Counted from the first letter of the stretch, positions 1 through 8,136 are shown. The stretch: DNA of 24,241 bases from Alphaproteobacteria bacterium UBA2966 (GCA_002348365.1 DEBC01000126.1:1111-25351), one strand, 5' to 3'. The notes: generated from the sequence alone by a model not told the origin. Translations and numbers: made by a program.

Positions 1-1
1 C

Positions 2-1039
2 GACGTGGACGGCACCATCCTGGAGACACCCGGTGAGCCACCGGATTCGAAACTCAAGGACAGCTTCTTTCATGGTGCCTACCCAGCCGTCGAGTTGCAC
101 GGCCTCGTGCATGCCTACATGGGCCCGCCCGAGATGAAGCCACATGTACCGCATCTTGATTTCTTTGAGATGCCCGATGTGAAGTTCGCGCCTTTTGCAA
201 TTCCCTACGAGAATTCCTGGCTGAATTCCCACGAGAACGTCATGGACCCGGTGCACTCGGTGTTCCTGCACGAGCGTTATGCGCTGCATTTCGAGCATCA
301 GGCCTTTGCAGTTCTGCCTAACCTCAAATGGCAGCTCACCGGTGACGGCGACGGCATGATGTACATGTCCGTGCGCCGCCTGGACGACGAATGGATTTGG
401 GCCCGCCTCTTGCACGTTCGTCACCCGTTCGAAAGCTATGTGCCTTCCACCTGGGCGTTGGCCAGGCCCACGTACTATCAGCCAGGCTTCTATTTGCGCC
501 AGATGATCCCGGTTGATGACGAAAACTCCATCTTTTTTGGTTGGCGCGCCCACGGGACCGACCGTTTCCGAGGGGGAAATCCCGAGGAGAATGGCTGGAA
601 TCTGATCGATATGGGCGGTCAGGTGGAAAAAGCGACCTACGAAGAGAAGCAACGTGAAGCCGGGGACTGGGAAGCGCAGGGAAGTATCTTTGATGGCCAA
701 CCGCGCCCCGATAAGGAGCATCCGGGAGCGACCGACGGCGGCGTGATGATGATGCGTCGCGCTCTCCGCAATATCCTGGAAGGCAATGTCCCCGCTGCAT
801 GGCCGAAGCCCGCGGGCAGTGATGGTGAGAAACCTGAACCGACGAAGATCCTGTCCCAGGATTCCGTCATCAACATCAAGCAGCGTCCTGATCCCGACGA
901 GGACTGGGAGCTTCTCCGTACGGTGGGTGAGAAGATCACGGAGGTTGTGCTCGACGGCAGCGACCAGTTCATCGGGCAAGAACGCGATGACTACATCATC
1001 GAGCGCATCAAGAAGATCGAGGCCGAGTTTCGCGGTTAA
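2..1039 (+). CDS. Rieske-type aromatic ring-hydroxylating oxygenase, alpha subunit (5' truncated)
   Basis: The reading frame is open from base 2, so the gene starts upstream of the window; the GTG at 5 is only an internal codon. The first visible residues (DVDGTILETPGEP) match the end of a Rieske [2Fe-2S] domain, so the cluster-binding Cys/His motifs are lost off the edge. The rest is the catalytic domain. A mononuclear-iron motif D-x2-H-x4-H is visible about 80-90 residues in (MDPVHSVFLH), in the usual Asn/Glu-rich context. The family uses O2 and electrons from a reductase to hydroxylate or O-demethylate aromatic acids; the best relatives would be phenoxybenzoate/phthalate-type oxygenases, but the substrate cannot be read from sequence. 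No reductase or ferredoxin gene is visible. The C-terminus resembles that of the broken paralogue just downstream (AAWPKPA, then IEAEF). It ends in TAA. Confidence 0.88.
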   Translation, partial: DVDGTILETPGEPPDSKLKDSFFHGAYPAVELHGLVHAYMGPPEMKPHVPHLDFFEMPDVKFAPFAIPYENSWLNSHENVMDPVHSVFLHERYALHFEHQAFAVLPNLKWQLTGDGDGMMYMSVRRLDDEWIWARLLHVRHPFESYVPSTWALARPTYYQPGFYLRQMIPVDDENSIFFGWRAHGTDRFRGGNPEENGWNLIDMGGQVEKATYEEKQREAGDWEAQGSIFDGQPRPDKEHPGATDGGVMMMRRALRNILEGNVPAAWPKPAGSDGEKPEPTKILSQDSVINIKQRPDPDEDWELLRTVGEKITEVVLDGSDQFIGQERDDYIIERIKKIEAEFRG

Positions 1040-1131
1040 GTTCATCGGCCTGAGCCAAGGCGGCCAAAACTGGCTGACAGGGCGAGTCTGCTGACGCGAC
1101 GGGAAGAGTAACCACGCGGAGGTATTGGATT

Positions 1132-1601
1132 ATGTCGGTGCAAGGTGACGGTGGATCGAGCACTCATCTGCGGCAGAACCCTCCGTTTAGTGGCTACGAC
1201 TCCAGAGACATTCCTCCCCCCGATCCCTATCTCACGCAGGTGGGCCGTGGCACACCCATGGGCGAATTCATGCGTCGCTTCTGGCAGCCCGTCTGCTTGT
1301 CGGAGGAGTTGACAGACCTTCCCAAAGCCATCCGCCTGCGGCCTGGCCCAAACCCGCACACGCGGAGCCAGATGGGCCGAAGACTCGCAACGTCTATGCA
1401 TTCGATTCCCTGTTGCAGATACCGCAACTTTCGGATTCTCAGGCGGACTGGAACATGATGGGTGAACTGGGCGAGCAGTTGACCGCAGCGATCATCGAGA
1501 TTGCCGATGCCCAATACGATCAGGCTGAACGCGACAAGCAAACAAGATCGAAAACCAAGGAAATCGAGGCGGAGTTCCAGGCGCGATTTAACGCGAACTG
1601 A
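1132..1601 (+). pseudogene. Second Rieske oxygenase gene with large internal deletion
   Basis: An ATG at 1132 has a good ribosome-binding site (GGAGG near 1117). It encodes about 70 residues that look like a Rieske oxygenase N-terminus (DPYLTQVGRGTPMGEFMRRF, WQPVCLSEEL, TDLPKAIRL). At about 1338-1345 the sequence jumps, in another frame, to a C-terminal tail reading AWPKPAHAEPDG...NVYAFDSLLQIPQ and ending IEAEFQARFNAN with TGA at 1601. The tail aligns by eye with the C-terminus of the upstream Rieske gene (AAWPKPAGSDG...DSVINIK...IEAEFRG). The Rieske cluster and nearly all of the catalytic domain are therefore missing, roughly 0.8-0.9 kb judged from family length. The product cannot be an active oxygenase. 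Assembly collapse between tandem paralogues is an alternative explanation. Confidence 0.85.
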
Positions 1602-1675
1602 GATGTTGTGCGACTGGACTTGCGTGTAGGATCACGTTGGGCGGCATGGTGAACCCTGGAGATGGAGAGAAGGAC

Positions 1676-2401
1676 ATGGCCAAAGCGGTGACGAAATCAA
1701 AAGCCAAACGCGCCCCCAAACCGGTCAAGCCGGGCCGAAAGCTTAAGCAGATCAAGGGCTACTCCGTGCAAAGCAAACGGACGCCGAGTCAACGCCTGCA
1801 GAAGCTGGAGATTACGCCGTGGCAGACGCTGGGCCCGTTCTACCCCTACGAGTTTCTCATCAAGCCGGGAGAGAACGATCTGACGCGCATTGCCAAGGGA
1901 AAGCCGCGAGCCAAGGGCGAGATCATCGATGTCGTGGGCCGCGTGCTGGACGAGGACGGCCGTCCCGTACGGGGGTGTTTGATCGAAGCGTGGCAGTGCA
2001 ATGCGGAAGGGCGCTATCTGCATGCAGCCGATCAGTCGAACATTCCGATCGACCCCAATTTTACGGGCACCGGCCGGGTGATCACAGATGAGCAGGGACG
2101 CTATCGGTTCCACACAATCAAACCGTCTCCCTATCCCGTTCCGGGCTACGACAATTGGAAGCGACCTCGGCACATACATTTTTCGCTGTACGCCGCGGGC
2201 ATCCTCGACCGCCTGATCACGCAAATGTATTTCCCGGGAGAGCGCATGAACCGGAAAGATTTCATGTTCAATGCGCTGCCCAGCGATAAGGCACGACGGG
2301 CGTTGACGGGGAAGGCCTCGAAGGGACAACGGGGCACGACGACTTACACCTTCGACATGATTCTCAGGGGCTCCCAGGAAACTCCGTTCTTCGAAGTCTG
2401 A
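1676..2401 (+). CDS. Intradiol ring-cleavage dioxygenase (protocatechuate 3,4-dioxygenase beta-like)
   Basis: The 241-residue protein belongs to the intradiol dioxygenase family, which opens catecholic rings between the two hydroxyls to give cis,cis-muconates using non-haem Fe(III). Visible family features are GPFYP (53-57), EAWQCNAEGRYLH (104-116), DPNFTGTGR (126-134) and RPRHIHFS (163-170). The four iron ligands are readable: Tyr114, Tyr153 (SPYP), His166 and His168. This pattern is closest to PcaH, the iron-binding subunit; no PcaG partner is encoded nearby. The first 40 or so residues are a Lys/Arg-rich extension with no hydrophobic core. I chose the ATG at 1676 because GGAGAGAAGG lies just upstream; an in-frame TTG at 1637 and ATG at 1646 would add 13 or 10 residues. 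The next gene is the PcaB-like enzyme, the expected following step. Confidence 0.9.
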   Translation: MAKAVTKSKAKRAPKPVKPGRKLKQIKGYSVQSKRTPSQRLQKLEITPWQTLGPFYPYEFLIKPGENDLTRIAKGKPRAKGEIIDVVGRVLDEDGRPVRGCLIEAWQCNAEGRYLHAADQSNIPIDPNFTGTGRVITDEQGRYRFHTIKPSPYPVPGYDNWKRPRHIHFSLYAAGILDRLITQMYFPGERMNRKDFMFNALPSDKARRALTGKASKGQRGTTTYTFDMILRGSQETPFFEV

Positions 2402-2469
2402 ACCAGAAGGACTTTTGGTCCAGGCCTGGTCTTCCGCGCACAGCCTCTCCCAAAGGCGACTCAGGACTC

Positions 2470-3795
2470 ATGTCGGAAACCTACCCGGGCAACCCGCTCG
2501 AAGTGATTTTCTCCGAGCGAGGTCAATTCGAGCGCTACCTGCAGTTTGAAGCTGCTCTCGCCGAAGCCGAGGCGGAACTCGGCCTGATTCCGGAGGAGGC
2601 TGCACGCGAGATCGTCCGGGTAGCGGTGTTCGAAACCCTCGATATGAACAAGCTGAATTCCGATACCCTGCGCACCGGTTATCCGATTGCTCCGATGGTT
2701 CGCCAACTGACAGCGGCATGCCGAGATGACCTCGGACAATTCGTCCATTGGGGCAGCACGACTCAGGACGTCATGGACACCGGTCTGGTTCTGCAGATCC
2801 GCGACTCGCTGATCCATATCGAGGATGATCTCAAGCAACTGGCACGAAGTCTCGCCGACCTTGCACAACGGCACCGCGACACACTGATGGTGGCCCGCAC
2901 TTTTGGCGGTCACGCCTTACCGTTCACCTTTGGTGCGAAGGTCGCGCGCTGGCTTTCATCCGTTTGTCGACACCTCGAGCGGCTTGAGCAACTTCGGCCA
3001 CGTGTTCTCGTCGGAGAATTCGGAGGCGCGGTCGGTACCCTGGCGTCTTTCGGGACGCACGGCGCGAAAATTCGCGAGAGATTGATGTCGAAACTGGAAT
3101 TGGCAGAACCTCTCGCAGTTTGGCACGCCGCCCGGGACAGTGTTGCCGAATGTGCGACATTTCTGGGCCTGGTCACCAGCACCCTGGGCAAGATCGGGCA
3201 TGATGTCACGACCTTGTGCACCAGCGATGTTGGTGAAGTCTTCGAACCGGTGTCTGGCGGTCGGGATGCCAGCAGCACCCTCCCGCAAAAACAGAATCCG
3301 GTATACTCCGGCCGTGTCGTGGCAAACGCACGGGTCGTGGCAAGCCATGTTTCCCTTCTTCTAGAGGCTGCGCGGCAGGATCACGAGCGTGGGCCTCAGG
3401 GATTTATTGAGAAGAGAACGCTGCCCGACACATTCGTTTTGACCGGTGAAACGCTGGTTACGACGCTTCATATCATCGGAGGTCTACGCGTGGATGAAGA
3501 GCGAATGCGTGCCAACCTGGATGCGTCTGGCGGGACCATCATGGCCGAAGCAGCGACCATGGCGCTGTCACCTCATCTGGGGCGCTTGAAGGCGAAAGAC
3601 CTGGTGCACGACGCATGTGAACGGGTCGGAGCAGAATCCGTGGATCTCGTAACCGTCCTCGGCGCCGACCCAGAGGTGACACAGCACCTGACCCCCGAGC
3701 AGCTGGCCAGGACGATGGATCCAGCGAACTACCTCGGCAATGTCGGCGAAGAGATTGATCGGGTGGTCGCCCATGCCCGGGAGGTTGCACAATGA
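2470..3795 (+). CDS. pcaB: 3-carboxy-cis,cis-muconate cycloisomerase-like enzyme (fumarase/argininosuccinase superfamily)
   Basis: The 441-residue protein is of normal length for PcaB. It shows the superfamily signatures HWGSTTQDVMDTG (93-105), RTFGGHALPFTFG (143-155) and the flexible catalytic loop with SSTLPQKQNP (268-277), which carries the candidate catalytic serine. PcaB lactonises 3-carboxymuconate to 4-carboxymuconolactone; close relatives act on 3-sulfomuconate. It follows the intradiol dioxygenase by 68 bp and its stop overlaps the next start as ATGA, so translation of the two is probably coupled. The ATG at 2470 has only a weak AGGA-like site. The substrate may be a substituted muconate other than 3-carboxymuconate, because pcaC and pcaD are not present in the window. 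Adenylosuccinate lyase is unlikely given the neighbours. Confidence 0.88.
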   Translation: MSETYPGNPLEVIFSERGQFERYLQFEAALAEAEAELGLIPEEAAREIVRVAVFETLDMNKLNSDTLRTGYPIAPMVRQLTAACRDDLGQFVHWGSTTQDVMDTGLVLQIRDSLIHIEDDLKQLARSLADLAQRHRDTLMVARTFGGHALPFTFGAKVARWLSSVCRHLERLEQLRPRVLVGEFGGAVGTLASFGTHGAKIRERLMSKLELAEPLAVWHAARDSVAECATFLGLVTSTLGKIGHDVTTLCTSDVGEVFEPVSGGRDASSTLPQKQNPVYSGRVVANARVVASHVSLLLEAARQDHERGPQGFIEKRTLPDTFVLTGETLVTTLHIIGGLRVDEERMRANLDASGGTIMAEAATMALSPHLGRLKAKDLVHDACERVGAESVDLVTVLGADPEVTQHLTPEQLARTMDPANYLGNVGEEIDRVVAHAREVAQ

Positions 3796-4676
3796 CGGTT
3801 GAAATTCCGAATTGCGAGGGACCCGATCCCAATCCCGTCGCGCCAGCCTTTACACCTCCGCCCGGGACCTGCGACACACACTTTCACGTATTTGGACCAT
3901 CGGACCGGTTTCCCTACGGCGCCAATCGCAAGTACACGCCGCCCGATTCACCGCTCGAAGATTACTTCGGCCTTATGGAGGTGTTGGGAATCGAGCGTGG
4001 CGTCGTCGTACACCCCAACCTTCATGGACCGGACAATGCGGTAACGCTTGATGCCATTGCTCGCAGCGACGGGCGGTTTCTGGGGATCGTCAAGCTGGAA
4101 GCGTCGGGCACGTTTGAGGAACTCAAGCATCTGGACACCCTGGGTGTGCGCGGGGTGCGCTTCGCCTTCAATCCCCAGCATGGCGGAACCTTCGACTCGG
4201 AACTGTTTGATCGTACCGCCGGCTGGTGTGCGGACCTGGGTTGGCAGATCGAAATCCACTCGGCGCCTGACGATCTGGTTGAATTGGCGGAGAGGCTTGC
4301 GCGGGCGGAAATTCCCATCGTCATCGACCATATGGGGCGCGTTGATGTTTCCTTGGGTACCGATCAGGAACCGTTTCGCGTTTTGCTCGACCTCGTCCGC
4401 GAGACCCATATCTGGGTCAAGCTGACGGGTGCCGATCGCATCACCAAGACCGGGGCCCCTTACGATGATGTCGTGCCCTTCGCACGGGAATTGATCGCGG
4501 TCGCGCCAGACCGAATGATCTGGGGGACTGACTGGCCGCATTCTGCCTACTTCGACCCATCGAAAATGCCAAATGACGGTGTTTTGATGAATCTCCTGCC
4601 GGCCTTCGCACCAGACTCCGCTGTGCGCGACAGAATTCTCGTGGACAACGCCGCGCGCCTGTTCGGTTTCACCTGA
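3792..4676 (+). CDS. Amidohydrolase-2 family lactonase (LigI / 4-sulfomuconolactone hydrolase type)
   Basis: The 294-residue TIM-barrel hydrolase begins with DTHFHVFGPSDRFPY (28-42), the hallmark start of 2-pyrone-4,6-dicarboxylate hydrolase (LigI) and its relatives. The HxH pair is His30/His32, followed by His156, His180 (IDHMGR, with Arg183), Arg216 and Asp247 (WGTDWPH). In this family the enzyme hydrolyses a lactone. Known members open 2-pyrone-4,6-dicarboxylate, or 4-sulfomuconolactone with sulfite release. The start codon overlaps the PcaB-like stop (ATGA), suggesting this lactonase acts directly on the cycloisomerase product, here in place of the usual decarboxylase/enol-lactonase pair. 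The substrate is inferred, not shown. Confidence 0.85.
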   Translation: MTVEIPNCEGPDPNPVAPAFTPPPGTCDTHFHVFGPSDRFPYGANRKYTPPDSPLEDYFGLMEVLGIERGVVVHPNLHGPDNAVTLDAIARSDGRFLGIVKLEASGTFEELKHLDTLGVRGVRFAFNPQHGGTFDSELFDRTAGWCADLGWQIEIHSAPDDLVELAERLARAEIPIVIDHMGRVDVSLGTDQEPFRVLLDLVRETHIWVKLTGADRITKTGAPYDDVVPFARELIAVAPDRMIWGTDWPHSAYFDPSKMPNDGVLMNLLPAFAPDSAVRDRILVDNAARLFGFT

Positions 4677-4696
4677 TCATCGGAGACAGTCAAAGA

Positions 4697-5572
4697 ATGG
4701 CGGTCGAAATCCAAACCATCGAAACAGAACGGGATCGCCTGGGAGAGGGACCCCTATGGGACCCGCGCGACCAGGTCCTGTACTGGGTCGATTCAAATGG
4801 ATGCCGTATCCGTCGGCTCGATCCGAAGACAGGGGAGGTCGTGAACTGGCTGGTTGCCGAGCAGATCGGCTCCATGGCACTGCGCGAGGCGGGCGGTGCC
4901 GTCATCGCCCTAAAGTCGGGATTTCATTTCTTCGATTTCGAGAGCGGGACTGCGACTCCCATCGTGAATCCGGAACCCGGTGAAGATCGCACGCGGTTCA
5001 ACGACGGGAAGGTTGACAGGCAGGGGCGATTCCTCACGGGCTCCATGGATATGCCCGGACTCAACGATTCGCGCGGATCCCTGTATCGACTGGATACCGA
5101 CTTGAGCATCTCCAAACTGCGCGAGAACATCGGCGTCTCCAACGGTCCATGCTTTAGTCCCGACGGCGGCACGTTCTACTTCGCAGATAGCCCGCGACGG
5201 ATGATCTGGGCATACGACTACGACGTCGCTACGGGTGAGGTCTCGAACATGCGGACGTTTATCGACCTTGAGCCACTCGACGCATTTCCGGACGGGGCTA
5301 CGGTGGATTCAGAGGGATGCCTGTGGAGCGCGCTTGTGACCAAAGGTCAGGTCGGACGTTTTTCACCCGAAGGCGCACTGATGCATACCGTCGATGTGCC
5401 GGCCGATCATCCGTCGAGCGTGATGTTCGGTGGACCGGATCTCGATGTACTTTTCGTCACGTCGATTTGGGAATGGCGGCAGGTGAAGACGGAAAACCCC
5501 GCAGACGGCTGCCTCTACGCCATCCATGGTCTGGAGGTTACGGGACTGCCCGAGCCTCGATTCGCCGGTTAG
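4697..5572 (+). CDS. SMP-30/gluconolactonase/regucalcin-family lactonase
   Basis: The 291-residue six-bladed beta-propeller protein has GEGPLWDP (16-23), RFNDGKVD (100-107), VSNGPCFSPDG (147-157) and FPDGATVDSEG (197-207). The divalent-metal ligands expected for the family are Glu17, Asn102, Asn149 and Asp199. Members hydrolyse sugar lactones and other small lactones. It sits 20 bp after the LigI-type hydrolase with GGAGA upstream of the ATG, so it is the likely last gene of the aromatic-degradation operon. A second lactonase in the same operon suggests either two lactone intermediates or two stereoisomers. The exact substrate is unknown. Confidence 0.88.
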   Translation: MAVEIQTIETERDRLGEGPLWDPRDQVLYWVDSNGCRIRRLDPKTGEVVNWLVAEQIGSMALREAGGAVIALKSGFHFFDFESGTATPIVNPEPGEDRTRFNDGKVDRQGRFLTGSMDMPGLNDSRGSLYRLDTDLSISKLRENIGVSNGPCFSPDGGTFYFADSPRRMIWAYDYDVATGEVSNMRTFIDLEPLDAFPDGATVDSEGCLWSALVTKGQVGRFSPEGALMHTVDVPADHPSSVMFGGPDLDVLFVTSIWEWRQVKTENPADGCLYAIHGLEVTGLPEPRFAG

Positions 5573-5617
5573 CTACCGGAGCGCACAAACGAGGTGGGAC
5601 CTGAGGTCCAGACCCGT

Positions 5618-6505
5618 TCAACTGTTGCCTTCAACCAGTTTCTTCACCACCGGATAGTATTGATCGCCCAGTCCGGCCTCGATCGCTCGATTGAAGAATT
5701 CTCTAACGAGCTTGCCGGCGCGAGCTTCCACCCCGGTTTCATCAGCAATCTCGAGCGCGTAGGTCAAATCCTTGAGGGCGTAATTAACGGAGAAGGCTTC
5801 AGTCGGGTAATTGTTGTTCAGCATTGCCCGCCCCGCATGCGTGCGGAGAGCGAAGCTGTCCGCGGAGCCTTTGGACAGCGTGTCGACGAGAAGTTGCGGA
5901 TCCACGCCGGCACGTTCACCGATGACGAGCGTTTCGGCAATGGAGAGACAGGTATCGAACAGCAGCATGTTATTGAGGATCTTGACGACCTGCCCCGTGC
6001 CCGGCCCACCGCAATGGGTGATGTCGGTCCCCATACAGGCGAGGTGAGGCCGAACGCGTTCAAGAATCTCGGTATCGCCGCCGAACATAATGCTGAGTGT
6101 GCCGTCGACCGCTGCATGACGTGATCGAGCGACCGGGGCGTCAGCAAAAGCGATGTTTCGCACCGCGAATTATGTATTGAGTTCCTGCGCGAGGGCAGGG
6201 GGCACGGTACTGAGGTCGATAACGATCGTGCCGTCCGCACAGTTCTCGAGGAGACCACCATCCCCGAGACAAATCTCGCGCACATGTTCTGCCGCAGGCA
6301 GAGAAAGGAAAACGATACTACACCGAGAAGATATGTCAGACATCGACTCGGCAACCTGGACACCGGTCGGTGCCAGTCGTGCCAACGGTTCGGGCCGAAC
6401 GTCATACCCGACGACCTCGGCATCGCCCTTCAGTACGAGATTTCGGCACATGACCTCACCCATTACGCCCAGGCCGATGAACCCAACGATGTCGTTGTCA
6501 GACAC
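5618..6505 (-). pseudogene. Beta-hydroxyacid dehydrogenase (3-hydroxyisobutyrate dehydrogenase family) interrupted by an in-frame TAA
   Basis: Two collinear pieces in the same frame form one 295-residue dehydrogenase. The N-terminal NAD(P)-binding domain starts VGFIGLGVMG (7-16) and runs 111 codons to a TAA at 6170-6172. Reading continues in frame after it (FAVRNIAFADAPVARSR), through the substrate loop and the catalytic-lysine motif GTGQVVKILNNM (Lys near codon 175), to the TGA at 5618. No base is gained or lost, so one substitution explains the break. The family oxidises beta-hydroxyacids or reduces tartronate semialdehyde with NAD(P). The GTG start at 6505 lies 15 bp after the aldehyde dehydrogenase stop, so the two form an operon. 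Without readthrough the C-terminal catalytic half is not made, unless it is reinitiated at a GTG (6163). A sequencing error cannot be excluded. Confidence 0.85.
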
Positions 6506-6520
6506 GGCGAGTCACCATAT

Positions 6521-7957
6521 TCAGGTGGCGAGATAAATCGCTTTGGGCTCCGTATAGAGCCTGACACCGTCGATACCTTTTTCCCGCCCGATTCCACTGT
6601 CCTTCATGCCGCCGAAGGAAGTACTGATGGATACCTGTTTGTAAGCGTTGACCCATACGCTACCCGCTTCGATACGCTGACAGACACGCCAAGCCTTCGC
6701 GAAGTCTGACGTCCAAATGCCACAGGCGAGGCCGTAAACGGTGTCGTTTGCCTGCGCAACGACATCGTTCTCGTCCGAGAACGGCAAGGCGCATAGAACC
6801 GGGCCGAAAATTTCTTCCTGACAAGCGCGGGCACCGTGATCGAGACCACCGACGATTGTCGGTTGATAATACGCGCCCTTCGCGAATTCCGGGCCATCGG
6901 GTACATCGCCACCGTATAGGATCTTTCCGCCCTCATCGATCGCCGAGGATACATAGCCCGCGATTCGATCTCGGTGATGAAATGAGGCCATGGGACCCAT
7001 CTGGGCGTTCTCGTCTTCAGGATGACCAATTCGCCACTTGGCCGCGAAGTCGCGCAGTTTCGCTATAAACGGCTCGCGAACCGAGTCCTCCACGAATAGG
7101 CGAGAGCCCGCGATGCAAGACTGGCCTTGCGATCCGAATATTCCCGAGGCGACGCCGGCTGCCGCCTTGTCGAGGTCGGCATCCGCAAAGACGATGTTCG
7201 GTGATTTTCCTCCGAGTTCCAGTGCGACGGGCACCAATCTCTCGCCGGCCGTTCGAGCGATGGCGCGGCCCGACTCCGTTCCGCCGGTGAAGGAGATCAT
7301 GCGAACGTCGGGATGCTTGATGAGCCGATCACCGACTACCGCCCCGCGACCTGACACGACGTTGACCACGCCGGACGGAATGCCGATGTCCTGGCAGATC
7401 CGACCCATTTCCAGGCCTATTCCCGGCGTGACCTCGGAGGGCTTCAAGACAACGGAGTTTCCTGCAGCTAAGGCAGGTGCGAGTTTCTGGGCGTTCAGTG
7501 TGATCGGGGAATTCCACGGCGTGACCAATGCCACCACACCGTAGGGATCGTATGACACCATTGAAACATAGTCTCCACGCGGCGGCGTGACTTCTGCTTC
7601 CATGGTCTCGCACACGGCGGCGAAGTAGCGAATGATCCCCGCCGCCTGATCCACCTGGCCCCGACATTCGGTGATGGTCTTGCCGTTCTCCCGCATCTGG
7701 AGCCGGGCGATCTCTTCCTTGCGTTCAAGCAGGGTGTGATGGAAGGCGAAGAGGTAATCTGCGCGCTGGTGCGGCTTGAGCGCACGCCACTCACCCCGAT
7801 AGTAACTGTCCTTGGCAGCAGCCACGGCATCGTCGACTTCCGAATCCGTCGCCGTACTGAATTCTGCATTGAATGAGCCGTCGGCAGGGTTGATTGACTC
7901 CAGTGCGGGACCGGTTCCTTCAATCCAATCGCCGCCAATCAGCATTTGTTCTGACAT
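6521..7957 (-). CDS. NAD(P)-dependent aldehyde dehydrogenase
   Basis: The 478-residue protein is a full-length ALDH-superfamily member, which oxidises an aldehyde to its acid with NAD(P). Visible motifs are TPWNSP (oxyanion Asn149), FTGGTESG (223-230, cofactor binding), ELGGKSPNIV (general base Glu247) and GQSCIAGSR (nucleophile Cys281), plus EIFGPVL in the C-terminal half. I chose the ATG at 7957 because AAGGAG lies just upstream; the frame stays open to 8023 but without a better start. By resemblance it falls near betaine-aldehyde and hydroxymuconic-semialdehyde dehydrogenases; the substrate cannot be set. It is convergent with the aromatic operon and co-transcribed with the broken dehydrogenase. 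A dyad and an extended -10 lie upstream (8031-8070). Confidence 0.92.
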   Translation of the reverse strand: MSEQMLIGGDWIEGTGPALESINPADGSFNAEFSTATDSEVDDAVAAAKDSYYRGEWRALKPHQRADYLFAFHHTLLERKEEIARLQMRENGKTITECRGQVDQAAGIIRYFAAVCETMEAEVTPPRGDYVSMVSYDPYGVVALVTPWNSPITLNAQKLAPALAAGNSVVLKPSEVTPGIGLEMGRICQDIGIPSGVVNVVSGRGAVVGDRLIKHPDVRMISFTGGTESGRAIARTAGERLVPVALELGGKSPNIVFADADLDKAAAGVASGIFGSQGQSCIAGSRLFVEDSVREPFIAKLRDFAAKWRIGHPEDENAQMGPMASFHHRDRIAGYVSSAIDEGGKILYGGDVPDGPEFAKGAYYQPTIVGGLDHGARACQEEIFGPVLCALPFSDENDVVAQANDTVYGLACGIWTSDFAKAWRVCQRIEAGSVWVNAYKQVSISTSFGGMKDSGIGREKGIDGVRLYTEPKAIYLAT

Positions 7958-8030
7958 CGAAATCTCCTTGCCGGTATCGATTGAGCACGGTCGATGTCGG
8001 TGGTGTGTCGACCACGCGCGCAAAATGGGT

Positions 8031-8056
8031 ACTGCCCAATCGTCAGAGTGGGCAGT
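8031..8056. promoter_or_regulatory. Perfect 8-bp inverted repeat, candidate operator for the aldehyde dehydrogenase operon
   Basis: ACTGCCCA, ten bases, then TGGGCAGT form an exact dyad. It lies just downstream of a leftward extended -10, about 75-100 bp before the ALDH start. A further copy of the half-site AGTGGGCA occurs at 8110-8117, 63 bp from the copy at 8047-8054, close to six helical turns. This arrangement suits a dimeric regulator. The regulator is not identified; an RNA hairpin in the leader is the alternative. Confidence 0.5.
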
Positions 8057-8064
8057 TCACACTG

Positions 8065-8070
8065 ATCATA
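8065..8070 (-). promoter_or_regulatory. Candidate extended -10 (TGgTATGAT) of the aldehyde dehydrogenase promoter
   Basis: On the minus strand TATGAT is preceded by TGG, giving an extended -10. No good -35 is present at 16-18 bp; only a T-rich TTTGGG is near. The predicted start of transcription would fall at the edge of the 8031-8056 dyad. The call rests on motif match only. Confidence 0.35.
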
Positions 8071-8136
8071 CCAGCATGTTTGGAGACCCAAAAATCCGAC
8101 GCTCCAACCAGTGGGCAAGCTCCACATTTTGGATGA

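Noticed and set aside
2420..2429. CCAGGCCTGG palindrome before the PcaB-like gene as an operator
   Set aside because: It is a short isolated G+C palindrome with no second copy or promoter nearby, so chance is likely.
5597..5609. GGACCTGAGGTCC as a bidirectional terminator between convergent genes
   Set aside because: As a hairpin it has only a 4-bp stem with a 5-base loop and no T-run on either side.
5594..6709. Plus-strand open frames opposite the dehydrogenase and aldehyde dehydrogenase
   Set aside because: They are antisense shadows: the minus-strand frames carry clear family motifs and the plus-strand products show none.
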